Origin: JASHPR01 sp963749145
Lineage (GTDB): Bacteria; Actinomycetota; Actinomycetes; Streptosporangiales; Streptosporangiaceae
NCBI GenBank assembly: GCA_963749145.1
Contig: CAVVLN010000005.1
Location: forward strand, 62,001-126,000
Reading direction: 5' to 3'
DNA length: 64,000 nt
Both the position numbers and the translations under genes were made by a program. Each line of letters opens with the position of its first letter. Position 1 is the first letter of the stretch. The notes beneath the pieces are model-generated. The model made no database searches. It saw nothing but the letters and a program-made list of their open reading frames with translations, and was not told where the DNA came from. Shown here in pieces: positions 15,837 to 25,000 of this stretch.

Positions 15837-18314
15837 ATGGATGACGAGCTGCTCGAGATCGTCCTGCGGCGATTAGAAGAGTCTCCCCTGGCCGAGCAGG
15901 CTACTGACCTGCTACTTGCCGCGTTCGATAACGAGGAGAGCCTGGCGGCCCAACTCGGCGGCGAGGGCGCAGGCAAGGCAGCGCAGCGACACGTGGCCAG
16001 CAAGCCCGACGCGGTCAAGCACGAGCCAGCAGGCGCATTACTGCGGTCGCTGACGGTCAGCGGCTTCCGGGGGATCGGCAAGCCCGCGACCCTGAGCCTG
16101 CAACCCGGGCCGGGCCTGACCGTGGTTGTCGGCCGTAATGGCAGCGGGAAGTCCAGCTTCGCCGAGGCACTGGAAGTCCTCCTGACAGGAAAGCTACGAC
16201 GCTGGGACAAGCTGCCACAGGTCTGGCGTCAGGGCTGGCGGAGCATGCACCAGCCGGAGCACGCCGAGATCACGGCCGAGTTCCTGGTCCAGGGTGGCGG
16301 CCCGGCCACCGTCAGCCGGGCCTGGGCAAAGAAGGCGGCCTTCGCCGAGTCAACGGGCACGGTGCAGGTCCAAGGCGAGAGGAAAGCAGGACTGGACCGG
16401 CTGGGATGGTCTCAGGCGCTCACCGACTACCGGCCGTTCCTGGCGCACGGCGAGCTCGAGGCATTCTTCGGCAGCCCATCCGGCCTGTACGAACTGCTCG
16501 CCTCGGTGCTGGGGCTGGACGACCTCACCACGGCCGCGACCAGGTTGCAGCAGGCCCGGCTGGCACGGGAGTCAGCGCTCAAGGAGGTCAAAAAGAAGCT
16601 GCCGGAGCTGCGCACCCAGCTTGAGGACGTACAGGACGAGCGAGCCGGGCCCATTCTGGACGCGCTCGAAGGGCGGACCTGGGACCTGGCCGCGGCGCAG
16701 CAGGCGGCGACCGGTGTCCGGCTGGCGGCCGACGGAGGCGAGCTCGACTGTCTGCGCCGCCTCGCGCAGCTTGCGGTGCCTGCCGAGGAAGAGGTCCGGG
16801 CAGCGGCAGCGGAGCTCCGGGAGGCCGCGGAAGGGCTTGAGGCGGTCGCGGGCACGGCCGCCGGGCGGGCGCGTGCCCTGGCCGCGCTGCTGATGTCAGC
16901 GCTTCGGCATCACAAGGAGCACGGCGATGGTGACTGCCCGGTCTGCAAGCGGCCGGGAGCGCTGACCATGCAATGGCGGCAGGCAACAGAGGAGGAGGTG
17001 GCCAGGCTCAACCACGAGGCACAGGCGGCGGAGGGAGCCGAGGGGGCCGCGACCGGCGCCAGCCGGCGCGCCACGGCCTTGCTCCAGCAACCGCCGCCGG
17101 TGCTGGCCGAGGAACCTCCGCGGGGCGTCGACCCGGGTCCGGCCCGGGCGGCATGGCAGCGCTGGGCGAGTCCTGCGTCCGCGGCGAGCCCGGCCACCGC
17201 CAACGGCCTGCGCGCCCTCGCCGATCACCTGGACAGCGCGCTCGCTCCCTTGAGGCAGGCGGTCGACGCTCTGTCGGCACAGGCGACGGACAAGCATTCG
17301 GAACGCGACGCCTCGTGGAACCCCGTGGCCGCCGCGGTGACGTCCTGGTGCGCTGCCGCAGCTGCCGCGCAGGACGGCCTCGCCTTGGTCGCATCGATCA
17401 AGGACGCGGAGACCTGGCTGAAGGCCGCGACCGACACGATCCGCAACGAACGTCTCGCTCCGCTCGCCAGGCAGGCCCGGAGCATCTGGGCGATGCTGCG
17501 CCAGGAGAGCAACGTCGACCTCGGCGCGATCAGGCTGGCCGGATCATCGACGCAGCGCCGGCTGGAGCTGGATGTGAGCGTGGACGGCGCACCCGGCTCA
17601 GCGCTGGGGGTGATGAGCCAGGGCGAGGTGAACGCGCTGGCGCTCAGCGTGTTCCTGCCGCGGGCAAGGTTGCCAGCCAGCCCGTTCCGGTTCCTGGTGA
17701 TCGATGACCCGGTGCAGGCCATGGACCCCGCGAAAGTGGACGGGCTGGCGCGAGTGCTGGAGAAGGCGGCCACCGACCGACAGGTGATCGTTTTCACCCA
17801 CGACAACCGTCTGGCCGAGGCAGTACGGCAGCTGAGGCTCTCCGCCACCATCCTCGAGGTGACCCGGCGGCCCGGCTCAGTGGTGGAGGTGCGGCCGTGC
17901 CTGGACCCGGTTGGGCAGGCGCTGGCCGACGCTGGGGCATTGGCCGCGGATCCCTCGGTGGCCGCCGATGTCGCGGCTCACGTAGTCCCCGGACTATGCC
18001 GGACAGCGGTCGAGGCCGCGTTCACCGAGGCGGTATGGCGGCGGCAGCTTCGCGTCGGCCAAGGCCACGATGAGATCGAGGCCATGCTCGAATCGGCAGG
18101 TGTCCGCCTTAACTTGCTCGCTGCCCTGGCGCTGACTGGTGACCCCGCCAAAGGTGGGGCGGTGCTGGGCCGGCTGAACACCTGGGGCCATTCATTCGCC
18201 GACACCTACCAGGTGCTCAACAAGGGCGCGCATGTGGCGCACGCCGGTGATCTCGGCCTGCTCGTCAGCGACGCCCGGAAGCTGACGGACCAGATCCGGA
18301 CCGGGCTGCTATGA
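15837..18314 (+). CDS. SMC/Rad50-like AAA ATPase with zinc hook
   Basis: 825 residues. An alpha-helical N-terminal cap (about 1-70) precedes the ABC-type head: SGFRGIG, Walker A GRNGSGKS (99-106), a long coiled-coil arm, a CPVC hook near residue 367, a second arm, the MSQGEVNAL signature near 593, Walker B LVIDDPVQAMDP near 619 and an H-loop FTHDNR near 654. About 170 residues follow (690-825), all-helical with LNKGAHVAHAGDL. This is the layout of Rad50/RecF-type ATPases used in several phage-defence systems. GTG 15819 is an alternative start. Its stop overlaps the next gene (ATGA). Confidence 0.88.
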   Translation: MDDELLEIVLRRLEESPLAEQATDLLLAAFDNEESLAAQLGGEGAGKAAQRHVASKPDAVKHEPAGALLRSLTVSGFRGIGKPATLSLQPGPGLTVVVGRNGSGKSSFAEALEVLLTGKLRRWDKLPQVWRQGWRSMHQPEHAEITAEFLVQGGGPATVSRAWAKKAAFAESTGTVQVQGERKAGLDRLGWSQALTDYRPFLAHGELEAFFGSPSGLYELLASVLGLDDLTTAATRLQQARLARESALKEVKKKLPELRTQLEDVQDERAGPILDALEGRTWDLAAAQQAATGVRLAADGGELDCLRRLAQLAVPAEEEVRAAAAELREAAEGLEAVAGTAAGRARALAALLMSALRHHKEHGDGDCPVCKRPGALTMQWRQATEEEVARLNHEAQAAEGAEGAATGASRRATALLQQPPPVLAEEPPRGVDPGPARAAWQRWASPASAASPATANGLRALADHLDSALAPLRQAVDALSAQATDKHSERDASWNPVAAAVTSWCAAAAAAQDGLALVASIKDAETWLKAATDTIRNERLAPLARQARSIWAMLRQESNVDLGAIRLAGSSTQRRLELDVSVDGAPGSALGVMSQGEVNALALSVFLPRARLPASPFRFLVIDDPVQAMDPAKVDGLARVLEKAATDRQVIVFTHDNRLAEAVRQLRLSATILEVTRRPGSVVEVRPCLDPVGQALADAGALAADPSVAADVAAHVVPGLCRTAVEAAFTEAVWRRQLRVGQGHDEIEAMLESAGVRLNLLAALALTGDPAKGGAVLGRLNTWGHSFADTYQVLNKGAHVAHAGDLGLLVSDARKLTDQIRTGLL

Positions 18315-18670
18315 CTCCGGAGGAACTACTCGCCGCCGCCCAGCAGCTGGTCGAACGCCCCGATGCCGGGACGGTCGGTGTCTGGCCGCGGGCTGCCGCG
18401 CTCCTAGCCCGCCAAGCGCTCGAGGCCGCGATGGCTTCGCTCTGGTCCGGTCGGCCGCAAGCCGCCGGTCTGGCTGAGTCATCGATGCGGTCCCAGCTCC
18501 TGTGCTTGACCGCATACCTGGACCAGGACGCCGCCACTCGTGCGACCTACCTAGCCGCTGCTCTCAGCCGCGCCTGTCACTATCACTCCTATGAACTGGC
18601 CCCCACCGCTGCCGAGCTGACCAGCTGGCTCAGCGAAGCCGGTCAGCTCGTAACTCTCATGCACGCATGA
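18311..18670 (+). CDS. Small HEPN-domain protein with R-x4-H-x-Y motif
   Basis: 119 residues, all-helical. It contains SRACHYHSYELAPT: Arg87-x4-His92-x-Tyr94, the catalytic motif of HEPN ribonucleases and of HEPN toxins silenced at the Tyr by a nucleotidyltransferase. A preceding helix (LARQALEAAMASLWSG) also fits a HEPN bundle. The ATG overlaps the ATPase stop by four bases, so the two proteins are co-translated and probably act together. The function as an RNase is inferred from the motif; I know no named family for this pair. Confidence 0.72.
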   Translation: MTPEELLAAAQQLVERPDAGTVGVWPRAAALLARQALEAAMASLWSGRPQAAGLAESSMRSQLLCLTAYLDQDAATRATYLAAALSRACHYHSYELAPTAAELTSWLSEAGQLVTLMHA

Positions 18671-18734
18671 CGGGAAGTTACGCTGTTCTGACTTCGCCGA
18701 ACCCGCTCCTTCATTTTCGTAACATGTGCGCTAT

Positions 18735-18751
18735 GTTTCATGTCATGAAAC
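18735..18751. promoter_or_regulatory. Perfect palindrome spanning the start codon of the HTH-nucleotidyltransferase gene
   Basis: GTTTCATG (18735-18742), one T, then CATGAAAC (18744-18751). The initiating ATG is 18745-18747, inside the right arm. A likely autorepressor site for the HTH protein. The core CATGTCATG also occurs at 15831-15839 and 8841-8849. Confidence 0.55.
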
Positions 18752-19356
18752 AAGCTCCGCCGGTGCTGCTGCCGATTTTGCGGTCGGTGTTCCAGGGGGA
18801 GTTGCTGGCCTGGCTGTTTCTGCATCCGGAGCAGGAGTTCTCTCTAACGGATCTGGCTCGGCGTTTTGGCGTGTCGCGTCCTACGGTCATGCGGGAGGCG
18901 GACCGGTTTGCCTCGGCGGGCTTGGTCGCCGACCGGCGACAGGGGAACCTGCGGTTCATCCGGGCCAGGACCGACAACGTCGTGGCCGGTCCGCTGGCAG
19001 AGTTGCTGGCGGCAACTTACGGGCCGACCGCTGTTCTCGGAGAGCTTCTCGCCTCGGTGCCCGGGGTTGACGAGGCCTATGTGTACGGGTCGTGGGCCGC
19101 GCGGTACCGCGGCGAGGGCGGCGATGTGCCACATGATGTCGACGTCCTGGTGGTGGGCAACGCCGATGACGATGACCTGTACGACGCGGCCCGCAGGGCC
19201 GAGCGCGTGCTCGGACGGGAGGTCAACCTGCGCAGAGTGTCCGCGCAAAACTGGCACGACTCCGCATCCGATCCCTTCCTGACGTCGGTGCGGTCGCGGC
19301 CTATCGTTCGGCTGGAGCTTCAACGTGAGATGGGAGCAAGGCCGCAGCGTGATTGA
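18745..19356 (+). CDS. Winged-helix nucleotidyltransferase (MNT-like antitoxin)
   Basis: 203 residues in two parts. An ArsR/MarR-like winged helix (about 20-70: FSLTDLARRFGVSRPTVMRE) precedes a minimal nucleotidyltransferase domain with Gly115-Ser116 (VYGSWAAR) and the Asp131-x-Asp133 pair (DVDVLVVG). Nucleotidyltransferases of this type inactivate partner HEPN toxins by adding nucleotides to them. The start at 18745 is chosen because the domain begins directly after it. The HEPN partner gene overlaps its 3' end. The DNA-binding domain suggests it also represses its own operon. Confidence 0.8.
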   Translation: MKQAPPVLLPILRSVFQGELLAWLFLHPEQEFSLTDLARRFGVSRPTVMREADRFASAGLVADRRQGNLRFIRARTDNVVAGPLAELLAATYGPTAVLGELLASVPGVDEAYVYGSWAARYRGEGGDVPHDVDVLVVGNADDDDLYDAARRAERVLGREVNLRRVSAQNWHDSASDPFLTSVRSRPIVRLELQREMGARPQRD

Positions 19357-19790
19357 CGTCATGCTTTCGGCCCGTGATCTGGAGCGTGTTCCGCCTAGTG
19401 CCGAGCATGCTGTCGCACTGATCGGACAAGCGCGTAAGCACCTGGCATCTGCCCAGCGGACCGTGGACGACTACCCCGGCGGGCGCCTTCCAGCTGCTGT
19501 ACGACGCGGCCCGCAAGGGGTTGTCCGCGATCTTAGAGAACCAGGGATTGAGGCCGACAAGCCGCGGCGGTCATATTGCCGTGCTGGAAGCGGTATCGGC
19601 TCAGCTTGATCCGCCCATGGGCAAGGTGCTGAGGCCCTTTGACCGCCTCCGCCGACAGCGCAACAGCGTGGAGTATCCGCCTCAGGACACGGCTCCCTTG
19701 ACTTCGAGCGATGTCACCCGGGATATCCCGAAGATCGAGGACATCCTTGATCTCGCGGCCAGAGTACTTGACGAGATGAGTTCTTACTGA
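19349..19790 (+). pseudogene. HEPN-like partner of the nucleotidyltransferase, single frameshift
   Basis: GTG 19349 overlaps the nucleotidyltransferase stop. The first part reads PSAEHAVALIGQARKHLASA; near 19478-19487 (a GGCGGGCG run) the frame is lost and the neighbouring frame continues AFQLLYDAARKGLSAILENQ through LRRQRNSVEYP to the stop at 19790. Together they make a complete small helical HEPN protein of about 147 residues. Its motif is R-x-x-R-N-x-x-E-Y rather than R-x4-H-x-Y. The single-base indel means either an inactivated toxin or a read error. Confidence 0.65.
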
Positions 19791-19820
19791 AGGCCAGGCG
19801 GCCGGGCGAGAGCCCGGTAA

Positions 19821-20591
19821 TCAGCTCGGGACGCGACCGGACACGGCCGTGAACGCGATGGTCTGCGTCCACCATCCCGGATCGGCGCACCCGGCCAGGA
19901 ACGCGTCGATCGACCGGCGGTCCAGGTGGCCGGAATCGGCCAGGCGGGGGCGCAGCTCGGTGATCGTCTGCTCCCAGTACCTGGCCCACGGCGAGCCGCC
20001 GCGGTACAGCGCGGTCTGCGCGGTCGCCGTCAGCTCGTCCAGGCCCAGCTCGGCCAGCATCGGCGGCAGGCGGCGGCCGATGAAGTAGTCGATGCCCTGG
20101 TCGCGCGACCAGGCCAGCCACCCGTCCCAGAACGCCCGGATCTCCGGCGGCTCGGCGATGCTGACCGGCAGGAAGTCCGGCTCGATCAGCAGCACCGCCC
20201 CGCCCGGGCGGGCGCTGGCCACGAGGTTCGCCACGGCGGCGTGGACGTCGGCGACGTGGTGCAGCACGGCGCGCGCGGTCACCAGGTCGAAGTCCCCGGG
20301 TGCGACCGGCCCGGCCACGATGTCGCCCTGGCGAAGTTCCAGCGCGGGCCCGTCCGCGTCGGCCAGCGACAGGTCGAGGTCCACTGCCACCGCACGCCCT
20401 CCGGGCGTGACCCGCCCGGCCAGCCAGGCCGAGATCGAGCCGTTGCCGCAGCCGACCTCCAGCGTCCGCGCTCCCGGCCCGGCGCCCAGCGCCTCCAGGT
20501 GCCGCCGGTGCATCGGGTCCAGCAGCTGCGACATCAGAGCCAGCCGCTGCCGCTCGCCCTCCTGGTGATGATCAAGGACATACTCCGGCAT
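19821..20591 (-). CDS. Class I SAM-dependent methyltransferase
   Basis: 256 residues from ATG 20591, which has GGGAG five bases upstream. SAM motif I is LEVGCGNGSISAWL, followed by AVAVDLD and the post-motif DFDLVTARAVLHHVAD seen in UbiE/tocopherol-type methyltransferases. The C-terminal half (FIGRRLPPMLAELGLDEL) forms the variable substrate domain. The substrate is unknown. It converges with the HEPN gene, 30 bp away. Confidence 0.85.
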   Translation of the reverse strand: MPEYVLDHHQEGERQRLALMSQLLDPMHRRHLEALGAGPGARTLEVGCGNGSISAWLAGRVTPGGRAVAVDLDLSLADADGPALELRQGDIVAGPVAPGDFDLVTARAVLHHVADVHAAVANLVASARPGGAVLLIEPDFLPVSIAEPPEIRAFWDGWLAWSRDQGIDYFIGRRLPPMLAELGLDELTATAQTALYRGGSPWARYWEQTITELRPRLADSGHLDRRSIDAFLAGCADPGWWTQTIAFTAVSGRVPS

Positions 20592-20690
20592 GCCGCTCCC
20601 GGTGGGCGATCGATGACATTGATTACTCAACGTAACAGGCTGTGCGCCCAATGGCAGGCCGGGCCCCGGGGTCAAGCTGCCGTAGCCGGG

Positions 20691-21071
20691 TCAGGGATGG
20701 TCGATCTCAAGCCGGCGGTCGGCCGCGGAGGCGATGGCCTGCAGGTCGTCTTCATCGGAGCTGACCACCAGGTCACGGCGGCGCAAGGCCCCTTCGACCA
20801 CGCATGCGTCGACGATGTCGGCCGTCCCGGCGCGGGCGGCTAAGGAGCCGACCGAGCGGGCCTGCCGGTCATCAAGAGCCTCGACGTCGCACCCGGACAA
20901 CAGCCTGGCCAGGAGAACCTGGCGGCCGGACCCGCGCCAGGACTGGGCGACGACCGGAGCAGGCACCGTCGGTGCCAGGCGACGGACCAGGAGTGCCCGG
21001 TGCCGGGCCCACATCTGGCGCTCGCCGCGATCGGCGGCGATCAGCGCGCCGCTGTCGTAAGTGACGCCCAT
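20691..21071 (-). CDS. vapC: VapC-like PIN-domain toxin
   Basis: 126 residues with a PIN ribonuclease layout: first acidic residue in VTYDSGALIAADRG, central VPAPVVAQSW, then TADIVDACV and VVSSDEDDL supplying the remaining acidic residues. VapC toxins cleave tRNA or rRNA using Mg2+. The ATG overlaps the antitoxin stop by one base. All catalytic acidic positions are present, so the toxin is probably functional. Confidence 0.85.
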   Translation of the reverse strand: MGVTYDSGALIAADRGERQMWARHRALLVRRLAPTVPAPVVAQSWRGSGRQVLLARLLSGCDVEALDDRQARSVGSLAARAGTADIVDACVVEGALRRRDLVVSSDEDDLQAIASAADRRLEIDHP

Positions 21072-21349
21072 CAGGCACTCCGGCGCGGGGCGCTGGCTCC
21101 GGCCTGGCTGGACCGCTCGACGGCCCGCGCCGCCCACTGGTCGGCATCGGCCAGCTCCTCGGCTGTGAACGCGCCGTGGTCGTGCTCGAACTGACTGACC
21201 GCGGCCAGCCCCGCCCGGATGGTGAACTCCTTCCGGGCGGTCTCGGCCAGCCAGGCGCTGTAACTCAGGCCCGCCTCCGCCGCCGCCGCGGCGATCTCGG
21301 CGTCCAGCTCCGGCGGTATCGAAATCGACCGCTTCTTCCGCACCGCCAT
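21071..21349 (-). CDS. vapB: VapB-like ribbon-helix-helix antitoxin
   Basis: 92 residues beginning MAVRKKRSISIPPELDAEIA, a ribbon-helix-helix (CopG/Arc) DNA-binding start, then a C-terminal toxin-binding tail containing EELADADQWAARA. It precedes vapC with a one-base overlap. Antitoxins of this kind bind the toxin and repress the operon; no clear palindrome is visible in the short upstream region. Confidence 0.82.
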   Translation of the reverse strand: MAVRKKRSISIPPELDAEIAAAAAEAGLSYSAWLAETARKEFTIRAGLAAVSQFEHDHGAFTAEELADADQWAARAVERSSQAGASAPRRSA

Positions 21350-21393
21350 AACTCACATGGTAGTACAGCGGTAGGACAATGCGACCAGCAGCG

Positions 21394-21783
21394 TCAGCCG
21401 TAGGACAGGGCGCGGGCGTGCCCCGGCTCGATCAGGAACACCACCCGGTCGGAGCGCAGCGGGTAGGGCTGGCCGGTGTAGTCGCACGAGATCCGGTCGA
21501 TGATCTCCCACGCCTCCGCGCCGTCCAGCCGGGCGGTGACGCGGCCCCGCACCTGCGCCATCGCGTACGGCTGGTCGCGGTCGGTGACCGAGATAGCCAC
21601 CCGCGGGTCGCGGGCGATGTTGCGCGCCTTGCGCGACCCGGGCGAGGTAAGGACGGCGATCTGGCCGCCCTCGATCCCGAGCCAGACCGGCACGGTGTGC
21701 GGGCTGCCGTCCGGCAGCAGCGTGGCGAGGTGCCCGTAGTTGGCCGCCTCGAACAGGCGCCGGACGTCGGCGGGCAGTTCCAT
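21394..21783 (-). CDS. PPOX-class F420-dependent enzyme
   Basis: 129 residues of split-barrel fold: NYGHLATLLPDGSPHTVPVW, TSPGSRKARNIARDPRVAIS and ISCDYTGQPYPLRSD are characteristic of actinobacterial F420/FMN-binding PPOX-class enzymes. The substrate is unknown. The preferred ATG 21783 sits nine bases after GGAGG and overlaps the stop of the upstream VOC stub (TGATG); GTG 21786 is an alternative. Confidence 0.85.
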   Translation of the reverse strand: MELPADVRRLFEAANYGHLATLLPDGSPHTVPVWLGIEGGQIAVLTSPGSRKARNIARDPRVAISVTDRDQPYAMAQVRGRVTARLDGAEAWEIIDRISCDYTGQPYPLRSDRVVFLIEPGHARALSYG

Positions 21784-21911
21784 CACCGCTCACCTCCCGC
21801 GGCGTCCCGCCGGACCTCCTGCAGAGCGAAGCCCGCGGCTCTGGTGCAGAAGTCCTTGGCCCGGTCCACGTCGCCGACCGGCAGCAGCACCAGTTCGAGC
21901 TTGAAGTCCAT
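21783..21911 (-). pseudogene. N-terminal stub of a glyoxalase/VOC protein
   Basis: ATG 21911, with a good GAGGAGAGG site, opens a 42-residue frame: MDFKLELVLLPVGDVDRAKD, then FCTRAAGFALQEV. This is the first beta-alpha-beta unit of a VOC (glyoxalase) domain; the rest is missing. The stop overlaps the PPOX start as TGATG, so the stub may now only serve as a translated leader for that gene. Confidence 0.6.
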
Positions 21912-22086
21912 CGTTCCTCTCCTCCTCGTCGCGGCCGGCCGTTCCGGTGCTCGCCTGGCCGGCTGGTACGGTCCAGGCTCTTCCTAAGCGCACTCGCACC
22001 GCATGGTGCGGCGGCCCTATCCCGGGCCGCGGGTCGCCCGGCGGCCGGGTAAGCGGGGGCTTAGCGGTCCTTAGGCGCTGCCCGTC

Positions 22087-25000
22087 TCAGCCCGGATCGA
22101 ACAGGTGCAGCCGGTGGGCAGTGGTGGCGGCCTCGACCCGTGAGCTCACCCGCAGCTTGGCCAGGATGTTCGACACGTGCACGCTCGCGGTCTTGGGCGA
22201 GATGAACAGCTCGGCGGCGATCTGCTGGTTGCTGCGCCCGGCGGCGACCAGGCGCAGCACCTCCAGTTCGCGCCCGGTCAGCCCGAACGGCGCCGCCGGG
22301 CTCCCCGCGCCGGCGGCGGCCGGCAGATCGACGCGCGCGGCGCGGGCCAGCCGGGTGACCTGCTCCAGCAGGGGCCGGGCGCCCACGCCGGCAGCAAGTT
22401 CCGCCGCCCGGGGCAGCCAGGCCGCGGCCTGGTCCCTTCCCCGGCCCGCGGCCGCCCGGGCCGCCCGCAGCGCGCGCTCGTACTCGCCCGCGCCGTTCCA
22501 GTGCAGGGCCAGCTGGACCGGCACCCGGTACTCCGGGCTCAGCGACGGGTCGGCCTCCAGCGCCTCGGCGAACGCCCGGTGCGCCTCGGCGAGCTCGCCG
22601 GGCAGCATGTCCTCCCGCAGGGCCTCGCGGAACAGCTCGTGCCGGAACGCGTAGCCGCCGGAGTCCGTGATCACCACGCTGGCGTCGACCGCGGGCCGCA
22701 GCGCGGCGGTCAGCGCCGTGTCACCGAGCCCGGTCACCGCGGCCAGCAGCCGGTGCCCGACCCGGCTGCCGCCCGGCGCGGCGGCCCGCAGCACCTGCTG
22801 GACCGGCTCGGGCAGCTCCTTCACCGCACTCAGCAGCAGTTCCCGCAGCGACCACGGCAGCCCGGCGCTGATCGTGCCGCCGGCCTCCAGCAGGGCCTCG
22901 GTGAACAGCGGGTTCCCGGCGCCCCGGTCGTACACCTCGGCGCTGACGGCGGGCTCGGGCGGGCGGCCCAGGATGCCCGCCAGCTGCGCCGCCACCTCGC
23001 GGCGCGACAGCCGCGCCAGCTCCAGGCTGGCCACCCCGTCCAGCCGGCCGAGCCCGGCCAGCAGCCGGCGCAGCGGGCCGCCGCGGGCCAGCTCGTCGGA
23101 CCGGAACGTGACCACCAGCAGCACGGCCGCCTGCCGCACGTTGCGGACGAGGTAGGCCAGGAGGTCGCCGGTCGAGGCGTCGGCCCAGTGCAGGTCCTCG
23201 ATCACGAGCACCAGCGGCCGCGGCGCGGCCAGCTGCTCCAGCAGGGTCAGCAGCAGCCCGAACAGCCGGCCCCGGGCCATCTCCGGGTCACCGGCGGCGA
23301 CCGGGAGCCCGAACTCCGGCAGCAGCCCGGCCAGTTCGCGCGCGTCATGGCCGGGCAGCAGCCCGGCGACCTCCTCGGTCCCGCGCTCGCGGACCAGCTG
23401 TCGCAACGCCGCGGTGAACGGCGCGTACGGCAGGCTCACCGCGCCCAGGTCTACGCAGCCCCCGGCCAGCACCAGCGCCCGGTCCCGCACTCGCGTGGTG
23501 AACTCGCTGACCAGGCGGGACTTTCCGCCGCCCGCCTCGGCGCCGATCAGGACCGTGCCGGGGGTCCCGCCCGCCGCCTCGTCGAAGGCGCCCGCCAGCG
23601 CGCCCAGCTCGGCTTCACGGCCGACGAAGACCCGGCTCACCGCGCGGCTGGTCACATCACCCAGGATGCCAGCCGGCCCGCCCGGCGTTCCGAACGACAC
23701 AAGGGCCGCCCGGGCCGGAACCCGGACCGCCGGATGCTGGCGGGTCCAGTGCGGGGGCGACGGAGCGTGCCGGAGCCCCGACCACCGGACGCTGACGAAC
23801 CCAGGGCGGGGGGTGACGGAGCGTGCCGGAAAGTGGTCTTGATCACGCTTCCGGCCCGCACGGGCTGGCTGGCGCGGCATCGGGGGCACGGCCACAGCGG
23901 CCGGGTCGCGGGTGAGGCGCTGGACCAGCCGGGTCCGGCTGGGCCACAGCGCGATGAGCGTGACCAGGCACACGCCGGCCAGCAGCGCGTACGGGACGAC
24001 GTCCGACGTCGCCTGCGCGATGGCGCCACTGCCGGCGGCGGCCACCGCCTGGCCCGCGGCCCAGGCGAGGTTGCCGAGGCCGAACGCCAGGCCCTGGTTG
24101 AGGTCCAGCCGCTGCGCGCCGGTGCTGAGCAGGGCGCTGGCCGGGGCGAACAGCGTGCCGAACGCGGGCATGCCCACGATCAGCAGCGCCATCAGCCACG
24201 CCTTGGGCGCCACGACCGGCGCGAGCAGGCTGACCACGACTGCCGCGGCCAGCGACAGCCGGACCGGGACCAGTTCGCCGCGGCGGTCCGAGAGCCGCCC
24301 GGCCAGCGGGGACAGGCTGGCCTCGATCGCCGCGGAGGCAAGGAAGGTCGCGCCGATGAGCAGGGCCGAGGCCCCCAGCCGGCTCAGCCGCAGTGGCGCC
24401 AGGACGTCGATCACGCCGAACCCGAGCCCGGGGATCAAGGTCAGCCACATGCCCGCCGCGACGCGCGGGTCGCGGAGTGCGGGCCAGGCTGCTCGCAGTC
24501 CCTGCGGCTCCGCCCGGGCCGGGGCCGGCACGAGGAACGCGACCACCATGAGGATGCCGCCCGCGACCGCGGCGGCCGAGAACGCCGGCCCGGTGCCGAC
24601 CTTGGCGGCGACCGTCCCGATCACGGGGCCGAACAGCGCACCGCCGACCGCCGCGCCGATCGCCAGGCCGAGCATCTCGCCCCGGCGCTCCTCCGGTGCC
24701 ACCGTGGCCAGCCAGGTCAGACCCGCAGCCCAGGTACACGCCCCGCCCAGGCCCTGGACGAACCGCGCGCCGTCGAGCACCGCGGCCGCCGACGACCAGC
24801 CGAAGACCAGGGTGGAGACGCTCATCAGGGCCAGGCCGAGCAGCGCGACCCGGCGGGGGCCCAGGTGGGCGGTGAGCAGGCCGCCGGGCAGCGCCCCGAC
24901 CAGGGTCCCGGCCGGGTAGCCCGCGACCAGGATGCCGGCGCCCGCCTTGGTCAGGTCCGCGGCGTGCACGTAGTGCGGCAGCAGCGGGGTGAGCGCCGTG

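Noticed and set aside
7600..19800. Integrated phage or transposon
   Set aside because: No integrase, transposase, structural phage gene or flanking att repeats are visible; only stubs and defence genes.
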